A DNA stretch of 37,756 bases. It comes from Halorubrum vacuolatum. GTDB taxonomy: Archaea; Halobacteriota; Halobacteria; Halobacteriales; Haloferacaceae. The stretch's first letter is position 1. Every line of letters starts with the position of its first letter. Shown piece after piece: positions 24,413-32,693 of the stretch. Position numbers and translations under genes: made by a program. Where the stretch lies: positions 1-37,756 of the forward strand of contig NZ_FZNQ01000023.1 of assembly GCF_900188065.1 (NCBI RefSeq). The letters are read 5' to 3'. The notes below the pieces were generated by a model. That model saw nothing but the letters and a program-made list of their open reading frames with translations. It searched no databases and had not been told where the DNA came from.

Positions 24413-24437
24413 GCGACCCGTCCTGAGAGAGTCGTGT

Positions 24438-25085
24438 ATGAAACGGCGGGAATTCGTGCGAACGGCCGGCGGTGCCACCGCCGCGGTCGCCGCCACGACC
24501 GCAGCAACCGGCACGGTCGCGGCCGAGGACCGCCCGGACTTCGAAGGCTATCTCGACGGCATCGACGGGGGCTTTGCGGACCTCCGGGGACAGGACGAAG
24601 TCGAGGTGGTCGTCGGTGCCGAGGGGAACGGCGGGAACCTCGCCTTCGAACCGGCCGGGATCTGGATAGACGAGGGAACGACCGTGGTCTGGGAGTGGAC
24701 CGGAGAGGGCGGTGCCCACAACGTCGTCACCGACGAGGAGAACACCGACTTCGAGAACACTCACGACCTCGAGAGCGACACGGTCGACGAGGAGGGGTTC
24801 ATCTACGAGTCGACCCTCGAGGAGCCCGGACGAACCGGCTACGTCTGCACGCCACACCGCGGCGTCAATATGTTCGGCGCGATCGCCGTCGGCGACGACG
24901 TTCCGGTCATCGAGGAGGGCCCGGATGACGGCTGGCCGGAGGACGTCGGCCAGTGGGGCGTTCCCCTTCACGCCCACTGGGTCGGCATCGCGACGATGTT
25001 CGGGATCGTGTTGACCTTCGTCTTCACGTTCTACATGCTGAAATACGGGGAGTCCGCCCACACCGGACACGGAGGGAGCCGATGA
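24438..25085 (+). CDS. Membrane-anchored halocyanin (blue copper protein) of the bc cluster
   Basis: The protein has 215 residues. A Tat signal (MKRREFVRTAGGATAAVAA, then ATGTVAAEDR) precedes a cupredoxin domain at residues about 55-153. The type 1 copper ligands are clear: H94 in GGAHNVV, and C137, H140 and M145 in GYVCTPHRGVNM. A C-terminal helix (about 180-202, WVGIATMFGIVLTFVFTFYM) anchors it to the membrane from the outside. The signal has no lipobox Cys, unlike many halocyanins, so the helix is the only stable anchor. It is coupled by ATGA to the next gene and leads cytochrome b, so it is either the acceptor or an integral subunit of the quinol-oxidising complex. Confidence 0.9.
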   Translation: MKRREFVRTAGGATAAVAATTAATGTVAAEDRPDFEGYLDGIDGGFADLRGQDEVEVVVGAEGNGGNLAFEPAGIWIDEGTTVVWEWTGEGGAHNVVTDEENTDFENTHDLESDTVDEEGFIYESTLEEPGRTGYVCTPHRGVNMFGAIAVGDDVPVIEEGPDDGWPEDVGQWGVPLHAHWVGIATMFGIVLTFVFTFYMLKYGESAHTGHGGSR

Positions 25086-25471
25086 GTTCGAGCGGATCCT
25101 CCTATGGGGACATTCACCGGTACGAGCCGGCCCGCGAGAGCACGACCGCCGCCATCGCCATCGTCCTCCTCACGGTGATCGAGGTCGTCTTCGTCTTCTT
25201 ATTCGTCTACGGGCTGATGTTCGGCTGGGCGTCGACGGAGTTCGGCAACATGTACATGGGCGCGCTGCTCGCGCTCATCTTCATCGATCTCGGCTTCATC
25301 CTGCTTTTGTACCGCAAGGAGTTCCTTCCCGACGTCATGATCGTCAAGAAGCGCCGCCGGAAGTGGGAGGACCTCTACGTGCGTGAAGATCAGAAGGACG
25401 GCGTGGAACTCGATGCCGGAAACGCCTGGGACACGGTGAAGCGCGCGATCTACCCCTACTACAAGCGGTGA
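25082..25471 (+). CDS. Small two-helix membrane protein of the bc cluster
   Basis: The 129-residue protein has helices at about 24-48 (IAIVLLTVIEVVFVFLFVYG) and 58-78 (MGALLALIFIDLGFILLLYR), and a long basic then acidic cytoplasmic tail (VKKRRRKWEDLYVRED). It overlaps the halocyanin gene by ATGA and precedes cytochrome b by 8 nt. The role is not known; a small structural subunit of the complex is likely (DUF7318-type by recall, unverified). It contains no Cys and cannot be a Rieske protein. Confidence 0.75.
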   Translation: MSSSGSSYGDIHRYEPARESTTAAIAIVLLTVIEVVFVFLFVYGLMFGWASTEFGNMYMGALLALIFIDLGFILLLYRKEFLPDVMIVKKRRRKWEDLYVREDQKDGVELDAGNAWDTVKRAIYPYYKR

Positions 25472-25478
25472 CACCACA

Positions 25479-26288
25479 ATGAGCCTCAAAAAACAAGACG
25501 AGATGGACCACAACGCGTGGCTCAAAAGCCAGGACCTGACGGTCATCGAGACCGCGTTCCTCACCACGCTCATCTGGTTGGACAAACGCCTCCGCATCGT
25601 CGACTATCTGGAGCTGTTGGAGACGATGTACTACCGGGCGAACCTCCAGATGCCGAAAAGCCACACCGAACAGTACGACCTGGACAACAAGTTCTGGTAC
25701 TGGTACCCGCTGTACTCGCTGGGCTCGTTATCGATCCTCGCGTACCTCGTCGCCGCCGTTTCGGGTGCCCTGCTCGGGTTCTACTACTCGCCCTCGACGG
25801 CCGGCGCGGTCGCACAGGGTGACCCGACGGCCGCCTACGACTCCGTCATCGAGATCATGCAGGACGTCCAGTTCGGGTTCATGCTCCGGTCGATCCACCG
25901 CTGGTCCGCCCAGTTCATGGTCGCGGCGGTGTTCCTGCACATGCTGCGGGTCTACTTCACCGGCTCCTACAAGGAGCCCCGTGAGGTCAATTGGATCCTC
26001 GGCATCGTGCTCATCGGGCTGACGCTTCTGTTCGGGTTCACCGGCTACGTGCTCCCGTGGAAGCAGCTCTCCTTCTGGGCCGCACAGATCGGCGTCGAGA
26101 TGGCGCTTGCGACCCCCTTAGTGGGCGAGTGGGCGGCACAACTCCTGTTCGGTGGATTCACCCTCGGACAGGCGACGCTTGTGAGAATGTACATCCTGCA
26201 CGTGTTCATCCTGCCGTTCGTGGTCACGGCGCTCATCGCGCTCCACGTCGGCATCGTCTGGGTGCAGGGCATCGCGGAGCCACACTGA
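25479..26288 (+). CDS. petB: Cytochrome b, N-terminal half (b6-like)
   Basis: The 269-residue membrane protein carries the four haem-ligating histidines: H140 and H154 (SIHRWSAQFMVAAVFLHMLR) and H241 and H256 (LHVFILPFVVTALIALHVG). The spacing of 14 and 15 resembles cytochrome b6. The Qo-side GYVLPWKQLSFWAA follows the GFTGY turn. The N-terminus has a 75-residue extension before TM1, longer than in b6 (LRIVDYLELLETMYYR). It binds two b haems and transfers electrons across the membrane from the quinol site. The C-terminal half is the separate next gene, 4 nt away. Confidence 0.93.
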   Translation: MSLKKQDEMDHNAWLKSQDLTVIETAFLTTLIWLDKRLRIVDYLELLETMYYRANLQMPKSHTEQYDLDNKFWYWYPLYSLGSLSILAYLVAAVSGALLGFYYSPSTAGAVAQGDPTAAYDSVIEIMQDVQFGFMLRSIHRWSAQFMVAAVFLHMLRVYFTGSYKEPREVNWILGIVLIGLTLLFGFTGYVLPWKQLSFWAAQIGVEMALATPLVGEWAAQLLFGGFTLGQATLVRMYILHVFILPFVVTALIALHVGIVWVQGIAEPH

Positions 26289-26292
26289 TACC

Positions 26293-27120
26293 ATGACCGA
26301 CGACACCCACACGCCGACCGACTCGTCCGGGACCGCAACCGAATACCGGGCGATGACCGACGGTGGCACCGACGATCAAGCGCGCACCGACGGCGGCCCG
26401 CCGGCGACCGTCCCGCCGGACGACGAGACGCCCACCTGGACCGAGCGTAAGGAGCGACGCCAAGGGCTCTCACAGCTCACCTACCAGTACTTCGAGCGCT
26501 CCCGCCGCGAGGACGAGGACCTTCGTGCCGCCTCGACGTACGTCGAACGCGACGTCCTCGGCTTCCCGACGTGGCCCCACGAGACGATCCGCAACCTCGC
26601 GATCTCGAGTTTCTTCGTCGGGATCATGCTGCTCGTCTCCGCGCTGTTACCGCCACACTTCGGTGAGCCGGCGAACCCCGGCGTGACGCCGGCGATCATC
26701 CTGCCCGACTGGTATCTCTACTGGTCGTTCGGACTGTTGCACCTCGACCCGATCAACCCCGAAATCGCCGTCCTCGGTGGCGATAAGGTGATGTCCGACG
26801 AGCTGTACGGTCTCGTCGCCCACGGCGTCATCTTCGGCATCATCGGACTCGTTCCCTTCCTGAACAAGGGATCGGCACGACGGCCGGTCGAGGAGCCCTT
26901 CTGGGCCGCCCTCGGCGTCGCTGGCGTGATCTTCTCGGTCACGCTCGGCGTGCTCGCCATTCAGAACCTCGTGCCCATCGGGCTCGACCTCCTGTTGAAC
27001 CTCGTCTTCCTGCTGCCGGTCCTCGGCGGGATCGTCACGTACGCCGTCCTCAAGACGATGCGTGAGGGCTACATGTACGACCTCAACCGCCGGTACTACA
27101 TGCTTCGGCCGCCGAAGTAA
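26293..27120 (+). CDS. petD: Cytochrome b, C-terminal half (subunit IV-like)
   Basis: The 275-residue product begins with a disordered acidic region (1-50), then the soluble segment RQGLSQLTYQYFERSRRED. Three or four transmembrane helices follow (NLAISSFFVGIMLLVSALLP, LVAHGVIFGIIGLVPFL, ALGVAGVIFSVTLGVLAIQN, LLLNLVFLLPVLGGIVTYAV). The quinol-oxidation motif is P138-D-W-Y141, a conservative change from the PEWY of most b6f and bc1 complexes. Together with petB it makes a split cytochrome b, the arrangement of b6f and many archaeal and Gram-positive complexes. Confidence 0.9.
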   Translation: MTDDTHTPTDSSGTATEYRAMTDGGTDDQARTDGGPPATVPPDDETPTWTERKERRQGLSQLTYQYFERSRREDEDLRAASTYVERDVLGFPTWPHETIRNLAISSFFVGIMLLVSALLPPHFGEPANPGVTPAIILPDWYLYWSFGLLHLDPINPEIAVLGGDKVMSDELYGLVAHGVIFGIIGLVPFLNKGSARRPVEEPFWAALGVAGVIFSVTLGVLAIQNLVPIGLDLLLNLVFLLPVLGGIVTYAVLKTMREGYMYDLNRRYYMLRPPK

Positions 27121-27184
27121 GCGACGACCGCCCACTCGTCTCCCCGCCTCCCGCCGTTTGCTCCATACGACCCACCGATTCCGC

Positions 27185-27679
27185 ATGACCGATACGAACG
27201 CTACCGACTCACGGGACGATTTTCAGGCGGTCGATGAGACCGGCGACCCGATCGCGAAGGACGACCCGGAGGACCCACGCAACGAGCCGATCGGCCCGCG
27301 GGTCGGTCCCGACGGTCGCGAGATCGTCGTGCCGCTCCGGATTTATAAGGTGGTGACCGTCTTCTCGACGCTGGCGGCGATCGTCACCTACTTCATCGGC
27401 TTCACGCTCATCGACGCGGCGACGCTGCAGATCAGCTTCATCCGCAGCGTGATCCTCGTCGTCCTCGACACCGTCGGGCTCGCGCCCGCCGAGGACGTGT
27501 TGACCGCGATCCTCGTGATCTTCGGTGTCCTCTCTATCCTGCTCGGGACGGCCATCTACGTGCTCGGGACCCGGTTCCGCGCACAGGGGATGGGCAGGAA
27601 ACGGTCCAAAGACGACGAGGGGGACGCTCGGACGGACTCGGGCGAAGGAAAGGCTCAAGAGGGCTCCGGCGAAGAATAA
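27185..27679 (+). CDS. bc-cluster membrane protein with two helices
   Basis: The 164-residue protein starts at ATG 27185 (MTDTNATDSRDDFQAVDE) with a charged, disordered first 45 residues containing RNEPIGPRVGPDGREIVVPL. Helices lie at about 55-78 (VVTVFSTLAAIVTYFIGFTL) and 108-130 (AILVIFGVLSILLGTAIYVL). A charged tail follows. It is the sixth gene of the cluster (DUF7315-type by recall, unverified). Four nt separate it from the next gene. It is probably a small subunit of the bc complex or an assembly factor. Confidence 0.75.
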   Translation: MTDTNATDSRDDFQAVDETGDPIAKDDPEDPRNEPIGPRVGPDGREIVVPLRIYKVVTVFSTLAAIVTYFIGFTLIDAATLQISFIRSVILVVLDTVGLAPAEDVLTAILVIFGVLSILLGTAIYVLGTRFRAQGMGRKRSKDDEGDARTDSGEGKAQEGSGEE

Positions 27680-27683
27680 GCCA

Positions 27684-27956
27684 ATGGCAGACGAGTTCAT
27701 GAAGGGCCTCGCCCTCTTTTGTCTCGGGGGATTCGGATGGCTCACGTTCGCGGGGTGGTACCGCACGCCGAGCTTCTACGACATCAGCCAGCTTTTCGCC
27801 GACCCGCGCGCTGCAGAGAGCGTGTACGATGAGATCGGGATCCTCGCCGGCGACGTGTTCTTCTGGCTCATGATCATCGGTGCGGTTACCTTCTGGGTGC
27901 TCGTACCGGCGACACGGGAGATCCGCTCCTCGCTCGCCGAGGATACGGCGAACTGA
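27684..27956 (+). CDS. Small membrane protein closing the bc cluster
   Basis: The 90-residue protein has two hydrophobic stretches: about 6-25 (MKGLALFCLGGFGWLTFAGW) and 57-78 (FFWLMIIGAVTFWVLVPATR). A short loop has DISQLFADPRAAESVYDE. It starts 4 nt after the previous stop (ATG 27684). It is part of the same operon (DUF7314-type by recall, unverified). No motif indicates a cofactor. Confidence 0.75.
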   Translation: MADEFMKGLALFCLGGFGWLTFAGWYRTPSFYDISQLFADPRAAESVYDEIGILAGDVFFWLMIIGAVTFWVLVPATREIRSSLAEDTAN

Positions 27957-27985
27957 TCGACCGCTGCTCCTGTTCCCTCGCGTTC

Positions 27986-28000
27986 TCCCCTTTTTATCCG
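27986..28000 (+). terminator. T-tract after the bc cluster
   Basis: A run ctcccctttttatccg lies 35 nt after the last stop of the plus-strand operon, just before the convergent SDR gene. Oligo-T is the usual archaeal termination signal; no hairpin precedes it. Confidence 0.3.
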
Positions 28001-28047
28001 GTAGCAACCCGCATCCACATGTGGTCCCTTTTCGGACGTGTCCCCGG

Positions 28048-28806
28048 TCAGAGCGCCATAAATCCGCCATCGACCTGAAAGATCCCGCCCGTCGCGAACG
28101 ACGCTTCCTCCGAAAGCAGCCACGCCACCGCGTCGGCGATCTCCTCCGGCTGGCCGATACGACCGATCGGATGCATCCCGATGAACTGCTCGAATGCCTC
28201 GGGGCTCTTTTCGCGGAATCGACGTGAGACGCCCGTCTCGACGGTTCCCGGACAGATCGCGTTCACGCGCACGTCCGCGTCGGCGTACTCGACGGCTGCG
28301 GTCCGTGTGAGGCCGATTATCCCGTGTTTGGAGGCGACGTACGGGGCCGATCCGGCACCGGTCTGACCGGAGATCGAGGAGGTGTTGACGACCGCTCCAC
28401 CGCCGTTTTCGATCAACTGTGGGAGTTCGTGTTTGAGACAGAGCCAGATCCCTTTTAAGTTGGTATCGATGACCCGATCCCAGTTGTCGACGCTCTGCTC
28501 AGCGGTCGGGGTCGTGTCGCCTTCGATCCCCGCGTTGTTGAACGCGAGCTCGAGCGGACCGAACGTCTCGACGGTCTCCGTGACCATCGACTCGACGGCG
28601 GCCTCATCGCTGACATCGGTCTCGATGAAGCGTGCGGATCCGCCGCTTGCACGGATCTCCTCGGCGACGGCTTCCCCACCATCGACATCCATGTCGACGA
28701 TCGCCACATCGGCCCCCTCGTCCGCGAGACGACGGGCGGTCGCACGACCGATTCCGGATGCTCCGCCCGTCACTATCGCGGTCCGTCCATCCATCTCGTA
28801 GGCCAT
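28048..28806 (-). CDS. Short-chain dehydrogenase/reductase
   Basis: The 252-residue classical SDR contains the cofactor motif TGGASGIG (14-21), the NAD-selecting acidic residue in VAIVDMDVDGGE, NNAG (90-93), the catalytic Ser in NTSSISGQ, Tyr-Lys in APYVASKHG, and the C-terminal GRIGQPEEIADAVAWLLS and GGIFQVDGGF. D39 at the end of beta-2 favours NAD(H). The substrate is not inferable. A TATA-like box (gtaatattatg on the minus strand, about 28831-28841) lies 25-35 nt before the ATG. Confidence 0.92.
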   Translation of the reverse strand: MAYEMDGRTAIVTGGASGIGRATARRLADEGADVAIVDMDVDGGEAVAEEIRASGGSARFIETDVSDEAAVESMVTETVETFGPLELAFNNAGIEGDTTPTAEQSVDNWDRVIDTNLKGIWLCLKHELPQLIENGGGAVVNTSSISGQTGAGSAPYVASKHGIIGLTRTAAVEYADADVRVNAICPGTVETGVSRRFREKSPEAFEQFIGMHPIGRIGQPEEIADAVAWLLSEEASFATGGIFQVDGGFMAL

Positions 28807-28936
28807 GGCGGATGGAGGGCGATCAGAAACATAATATTACTGAATGGAGGGATAACTTATGGTTTTCTGTGTCTGTGAATACCGGACGGAACAGCCTCGC
28901 CGACGGTACGGAGAGTCGAGGAGCAAGCCTCGCCGT

Positions 28937-29725
28937 TCACGCGTCCGGTTCGTACTCCGCAAGCAGCGTTTCGAGTGTCCCGTTCGGTTCGCTTGGTGGA
29001 GTGATAGAAAGCGGCGAAACCGATACTTCACCGTCGAGGACCGCCCGTCGGTCAACGCCAACCGGGTCAGGCACCTCGCCGTCGAACATCCGACCCCAGA
29101 TCCGGTCATGGAGTTCGATACGGTCGCCGTCCCGTTCCGCGCCGAGGTCGTAGATCGGCGAGGGGTCCGTGATCCGCATCGGCGCGCGTCGGTCAGATTC
29201 GGCGGGCGGACCGTTGACGTTGAGGTAATCGACCGTCTCGAATACGCCGGCCGTCGTCGCTCGTTCGATGAGGAACTCGACAGCGTCGGTAACGTGGGCG
29301 AACTCCGCGTGGGAAAGTTCGCGTTTCCACCAGTCTTCATCGCCGGGAATATAAAGTGACGCGGCGATGGCGGGCACACCGAAGAACGCCGCCTCGACCG
29401 CGGCGGAGACGGTTCCTGAACGGCCGAGCGTGTACGCCCCGAGGTTGGCACCTTTGTTGCAGCCGGAAACGACCACGTCGACCTCCGGGACGAGCGTTCC
29501 GAGCCCCGCAACGACACAGTCCGCCGGCGTCCCCTCGATCGCGTAGCCGAGTTCATGTTCCGCGATGTCGACCGTCCCGGAGAGCACCCGTCCGACAGCG
29601 GAGCGGTCCTCGACGGGTGCGACCGTCGTCACCTCGTAGTTCTCCGAGAGTCGCTCATAGAGGGCGTGCAACCCGACGGCGTCGATGCCGTCATCGTTCG
29701 TCAACAGGATCCGCTCGACGCTCAT
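28937..29725 (-). CDS. surE: 5'/3'-nucleotidase SurE
   Basis: The 262-residue product has the SurE metal site: NDDG (10-13) near the N-terminus, EDRSAVGR with the metal-binding Ser, and SGCNKGANLG carrying the conserved Asn. Further motifs are EGTPADCVVAGL and GTVSAAVEAAFFGVPAIAAS. SurE dephosphorylates nucleoside 5'- and 3'-monophosphates. A strong TATA box (ctttatatcg on the minus strand, 29742-29751) sits about 22 nt before the ATG. The gene stands alone. Confidence 0.93.
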   Translation of the reverse strand: MSVERILLTNDDGIDAVGLHALYERLSENYEVTTVAPVEDRSAVGRVLSGTVDIAEHELGYAIEGTPADCVVAGLGTLVPEVDVVVSGCNKGANLGAYTLGRSGTVSAAVEAAFFGVPAIAASLYIPGDEDWWKRELSHAEFAHVTDAVEFLIERATTAGVFETVDYLNVNGPPAESDRRAPMRITDPSPIYDLGAERDGDRIELHDRIWGRMFDGEVPDPVGVDRRAVLDGEVSVSPLSITPPSEPNGTLETLLAEYEPDA

Positions 29726-29835
29726 AACGGGATTCAGGTGAGGGGCGATATAAAGTCCTCGTCGGCCGAACCGAACGGTTCATGCGCGTACTGTCGAACG
29801 GAACACACAGGTATCCGGAGCGAGAACGGCGTCGC

Positions 29836-30189
29836 ATGGGATTCGGAGACACGGCAAAGCGGATCCAGACGCTCGCTGACAAGGCGGAACAGACCTATCA
29901 GAAGCTCAACGAACTCCGCGATGAAGTACAGCACACCCAGACGACCGTGACGGACACCGCCGAACGTGTCGGCCGGCTCGAAAACGAGCTGGCCGAACAG
30001 CGTGCCATCCTGAACGCGATCGCCGAGGAAGTCGGCGTCGACTTGGAGGCGACGAGCGCCGAGGCGCACATCTCCGAGGCCGAACATATCGAGGCCGAAC
30101 ATGTCGAGGCCGAACATATCGAGGCCGCGTCGGATGACGACACCGCCGATGCGACCGCCGACGGCGCCGACGAGGCGGAGACGTCTTGA
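29836..30189 (+). CDS. Coiled-coil protein with acidic repeat tail
   Basis: From ATG 29836 the protein is 117 residues (MGFGDTAKRIQTLADKAEQT). Residues 5-65 form a clear coiled coil with heptads (LNELRDEVQHTQTTVTDTAE, RVGRLENELAEQRAILNAIA), followed by three five-residue repeats of EAEHI/V type and an Ala/Asp-rich tail. It resembles the DUF5798 haloarchaeal family by recall. The frame is open to 29782, but those 18 residues (MRVLSNGTHRYPERERRR) look like leader. Function unknown; oligomerisation is likely. Confidence 0.72.
   Translation: MGFGDTAKRIQTLADKAEQTYQKLNELRDEVQHTQTTVTDTAERVGRLENELAEQRAILNAIAEEVGVDLEATSAEAHISEAEHIEAEHVEAEHIEAASDDDTADATADGADEAETS
30076..30120 (+). repeat. Three tandem 15-bp coding repeats
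   Basis: Units gaggccgaacatatc, gaggccgaacatgtc and gaggccgaacatatc start at 30076, 30091 and 30106, and encode EAEHI, EAEHV and EAEHI. Confidence 0.9.
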
Positions 30190-30323
30190 GCAGACTACGG
30201 GCTTCGACACCACCGAGACCCACAACCGCGGAAGTAGATGCCTAAGGACCAGTACTGGAGTAACGCGGTTCCCGGATACTACAGAACGGATGACAGATCA
30301 AGAAACCCGTACACAACTCACCC

Positions 30324-31304
30324 ATGACCACCCATCGTGAACCGCTCTCCTCGGTGCTTGAGACCATCGGACGGACGCCGCTCGTCCGCGTTCATGACTC
30401 GTCGGCGTCAGTCCCCGTCTACGCGAAGCTTGAGTCGTTCAATCCCGGTGCGAGCATCAAAGACCGGATCGGCAAATACATGCTCGAACGCATGCTTGAG
30501 CAGGGCGATCTCGCTCCTGGGGGGACCGTGATCGAGCCGACGGCCGGTAACACCGGCATCGGGATCGCGGTCGCCGCTGGACAACTCGACTTACAGGCGG
30601 TTTTCGTCGTCCCCGAACGCTTTTCGATCGAGAAACAACAGCTGATGCGCGCGCTCGGCGCCGACGTGATCAACACGCCGACGGAGGACGGGATGGGCTA
30701 TGCCATCGAGCGCGCGCACGAGTTGGCGGCCGAACTCGATAACGCGGCCGTTCCCCAGCAGTTCTCGAACCCGCTCAACGCCGAGGCACACTACGAGACC
30801 ACCGCACCCGAGGTCGACGAAGCGCTCGACGGTGAGGTCGGCGCCGTCGTCGCCGGCTGTGGAACCGCGGGGACGCTCATGGGGATGGCCCGGTATTTCC
30901 GTGAACGCGACCCGGATACCCATGTCGTCGCCGTGGAACCCGAGGGGTCCGCCTACCGGGAATTCCTCGGCGAGGACGTCGAGCACGCCTCCTACAAAAC
31001 GGAGGGGATCGGCACGCACGACATCCAGACGAACGAGCTGTTCGATCCCGATCTCGTCGATGACGTCTTCGCGATCGCTGATCGGGACGTCCACGAGGAG
31101 ATGGCTCGATTGGCAGCCGAGGAGGGGCAGCTCGTCGCCTCCTCTGCGGCCGCAAATAGCCTCGCCGCGAAGCGTGTCGCCGAGGCCGTTGCGTCCGGCG
31201 AGATCGACGCCCCACACGATGCGGTCGTGACCGTCTTTGCCGACTCATCGGAGCGATACCTCTCGAAGGGCGTCTATCGGTCCTTCGAGGAATGGACCGG
31301 ATAG
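30324..31304 (+). CDS. Cysteine synthase / cystathionine beta-synthase family enzyme
   Basis: The 326-residue PLP enzyme has the cofactor lysine K46 in NPGASIKDRIG, the phosphate and substrate loop PTAGNTGIGIA (72-82), and the glycine-rich cofactor-phosphate loop GCGTAGTLMG. Members make cysteine from O-acetyl- or O-phosphoserine and sulfide, or cystathionine from serine and homocysteine. There is no CBS regulatory domain, and sequence alone does not choose. The gamma-enzyme at 5154-6341 suggests a beta-synthase partner for reverse trans-sulfuration. Upstream, 30190-30323 shows only a weak AT-rich patch near 30274-30281. Confidence 0.85.
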   Translation: MTTHREPLSSVLETIGRTPLVRVHDSSASVPVYAKLESFNPGASIKDRIGKYMLERMLEQGDLAPGGTVIEPTAGNTGIGIAVAAGQLDLQAVFVVPERFSIEKQQLMRALGADVINTPTEDGMGYAIERAHELAAELDNAAVPQQFSNPLNAEAHYETTAPEVDEALDGEVGAVVAGCGTAGTLMGMARYFRERDPDTHVVAVEPEGSAYREFLGEDVEHASYKTEGIGTHDIQTNELFDPDLVDDVFAIADRDVHEEMARLAAEEGQLVASSAAANSLAAKRVAEAVASGEIDAPHDAVVTVFADSSERYLSKGVYRSFEEWTG

Positions 31305-31342
31305 CGTCGCCGCTCACGGCACCCCTGCGTCGTATCCGGAAC

Positions 31343-31759
31343 TCATCCCTGCAGCCGCCGATGTTCCACCTTGAGACAGCGGTCCTGCACGACCGCGAGC
31401 CCGTTCGCGCGCGCCTCGGCCACCGCCTCATCGTGTCGAATGCCGAGCTGGAGCCAAACACGTTCCGCGTCGCCGCGGTCTGCGTGTCGTGCCTGCACTG
31501 ACGTGAGCACCTCGGGAATCTCCGCGCTCGGCCGAAAGACCTCAACGAGATCGATCGTCGCGTCGACCGCACCGACCGTCTCGTATGTCGGCTCGCCGAG
31601 TATCTCGTCGGCGAAGGGATTGACCGGGATCACCCGATATCCTTGCCGCTGCAGATACGCTGGCACGTCATGTGCCGGCTTTCCGGGCGTACTCGAACAG
31701 CCGATCACGGCGAGCGTGTCGCTTTCCAAGAACGCCTCGAGTTCGCCGTCGGATAGCAT
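31343..31759 (-). CDS. CoA-binding (YccU-like) protein
   Basis: From ATG 31759 the protein has 138 residues in a single Rossmann domain. Key parts are LAVIGCSSTPGKPAHDVPAY, GYRVIPVNPFADEILGEPTY, IDLVEVFRPSAEIPEV, VWLQLGIRHDEAV and the final CLKVEHRRLQG. It is the small stand-alone CoA-binding domain of the succinyl-CoA synthetase type, of unknown role. A TATA-like box lies at about 31785-31795 (gaattattact on the minus strand). The extra 35 upstream codons are not conserved in style and belong to the intergenic gap. Confidence 0.88.
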   Translation of the reverse strand: MLSDGELEAFLESDTLAVIGCSSTPGKPAHDVPAYLQRQGYRVIPVNPFADEILGEPTYETVGAVDATIDLVEVFRPSAEIPEVLTSVQARHADRGDAERVWLQLGIRHDEAVAEARANGLAVVQDRCLKVEHRRLQG

Positions 31760-31808
31760 GGTTATCCCTAAAGACGCGGTCCGTGTAGTAATAATTCCGT
31801 GCCGTTCT

Positions 31809-32417
31809 TCACTCGGCCACGCGGATCCGTGGTTCGCCCTCCTCCGAGAGCACGACGACGCCATCGAAGAGCTGTTTGAGGGTGTTCATCGTCTGGTCGT
31901 CGTGTGCCGTCGAGTCGATCGAAAAGAGTCCGAGGCCGTCGACGCTCTGGAGACGACCGGTGAAGACGTGCAGAAAGCGGAACACCGTCTGGAGGTCCGA
32001 GTACATCAGCAACGTCGACAGGGAGTGGACCATGATCCGGTTTCGCTCGATCCCCCGGTCACGATAGAACGCCTGGAGGAACTCCGAGAGTTTGATCCCG
32101 ATACCTGTCATGTCGACCGGCGAGGAGGCGTACTTGATCCGGTCGTCGTCACGGACGTCACCGACGGCCTGCTGTCGCGTCACACAGTCGACGACGGCGA
32201 CTGGTTTGCCTTCATAAGGGGTGCGTGTTGCGTAGTCTTTCAACACCCGATCGGCGCCGTCTTTCGTCGTCACGATGATCGCCCCGTCACCGACTTCGGT
32301 CCCGTCGGCGAGTACGTCCATCGCGAGCTTCCGCTTTCCGGTCAACGGGGGCCCCATAATGAGCAGATTCGTCCCGGGAGCGACCTCCGTCTCGAGGTGC
32401 GGGGCGAGGTCATACAT
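31809..32417 (-). CDS. RecA/KaiC-like ATPase, with atypical Walker A
   Basis: The 202-residue RecA-fold protein has a P-loop GPPLTGKRK (22-30), where the Ser/Thr that normally follows the Lys is Arg. It also has an acidic strand VAVVDCVT and a hydrophobic strand before RNRIMVHSLSTLL. The usual Walker B Asp is missing or changed; DGLGLFSIDSTAHDD is a candidate. Archaeal KaiC/RadA-like proteins of this type are considered signalling ATPases or RecA-superfamily regulators. The altered P-loop suggests weak or no ATP hydrolysis. It ends 50 nt before the CoA-binding gene. Confidence 0.72.
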   Translation of the reverse strand: MYDLAPHLETEVAPGTNLLIMGPPLTGKRKLAMDVLADGTEVGDGAIIVTTKDGADRVLKDYATRTPYEGKPVAVVDCVTRQQAVGDVRDDDRIKYASSPVDMTGIGIKLSEFLQAFYRDRGIERNRIMVHSLSTLLMYSDLQTVFRFLHVFTGRLQSVDGLGLFSIDSTAHDDQTMNTLKQLFDGVVVLSEEGEPRIRVAE

Positions 32418-32587
32418 AGGCGTGCCTCGACAGGGGGTCGATCGACCGCGACTCCCCGTTCGATGCGGGGGTCATCCTACCGGGAGCCATCAACTACATG
32501 TAAGATATCCGCTCCGGATAATATTCTTTTTGATCACGTCCCTTGAGCGTGAAAATCTCCCGACGTGTGGTGGATTCGAATCGCGAG

Positions 32588-32595
32588 ACTTAAAT
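32588..32595 (+). promoter_or_regulatory. TATA box of the tRNA-Arg gene
   Basis: The box acttaaat is centred about 27 nt upstream of the first base of the tRNA, the usual archaeal distance. Confidence 0.65.
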
Positions 32596-32618
32596 CGACG
32601 AGCGTGAACTTGCCGATA

Positions 32619-32693
32619 GGGCGCTTAGCTCAGTCTGGATAGAGTGCTTGGCTTCGGACCAAGTTGTCGGGGGTTCAAATCCTCCAGCGCTCA
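32619..32693 (+). tRNA. tRNA-Arg(TCG)
   Basis: A 75-nt cloverleaf is evident. The acceptor stem pairs gggcgct with agcgctc, with discriminator A at 32693. The anticodon stem is cttgg/ccaag with loop cttcgga, so the anticodon is TCG, which reads CGA arginine codons. The T arm is gggggttcaaatcctcc. CCA is not encoded and no intron is seen. The region after it has different composition. Confidence 0.95.

Noticed and set aside
25082..25471. Rieske iron-sulfur protein at the expected place
   Set aside because: The protein has no cysteine and two membrane helices, so it cannot bind a [2Fe-2S] cluster.
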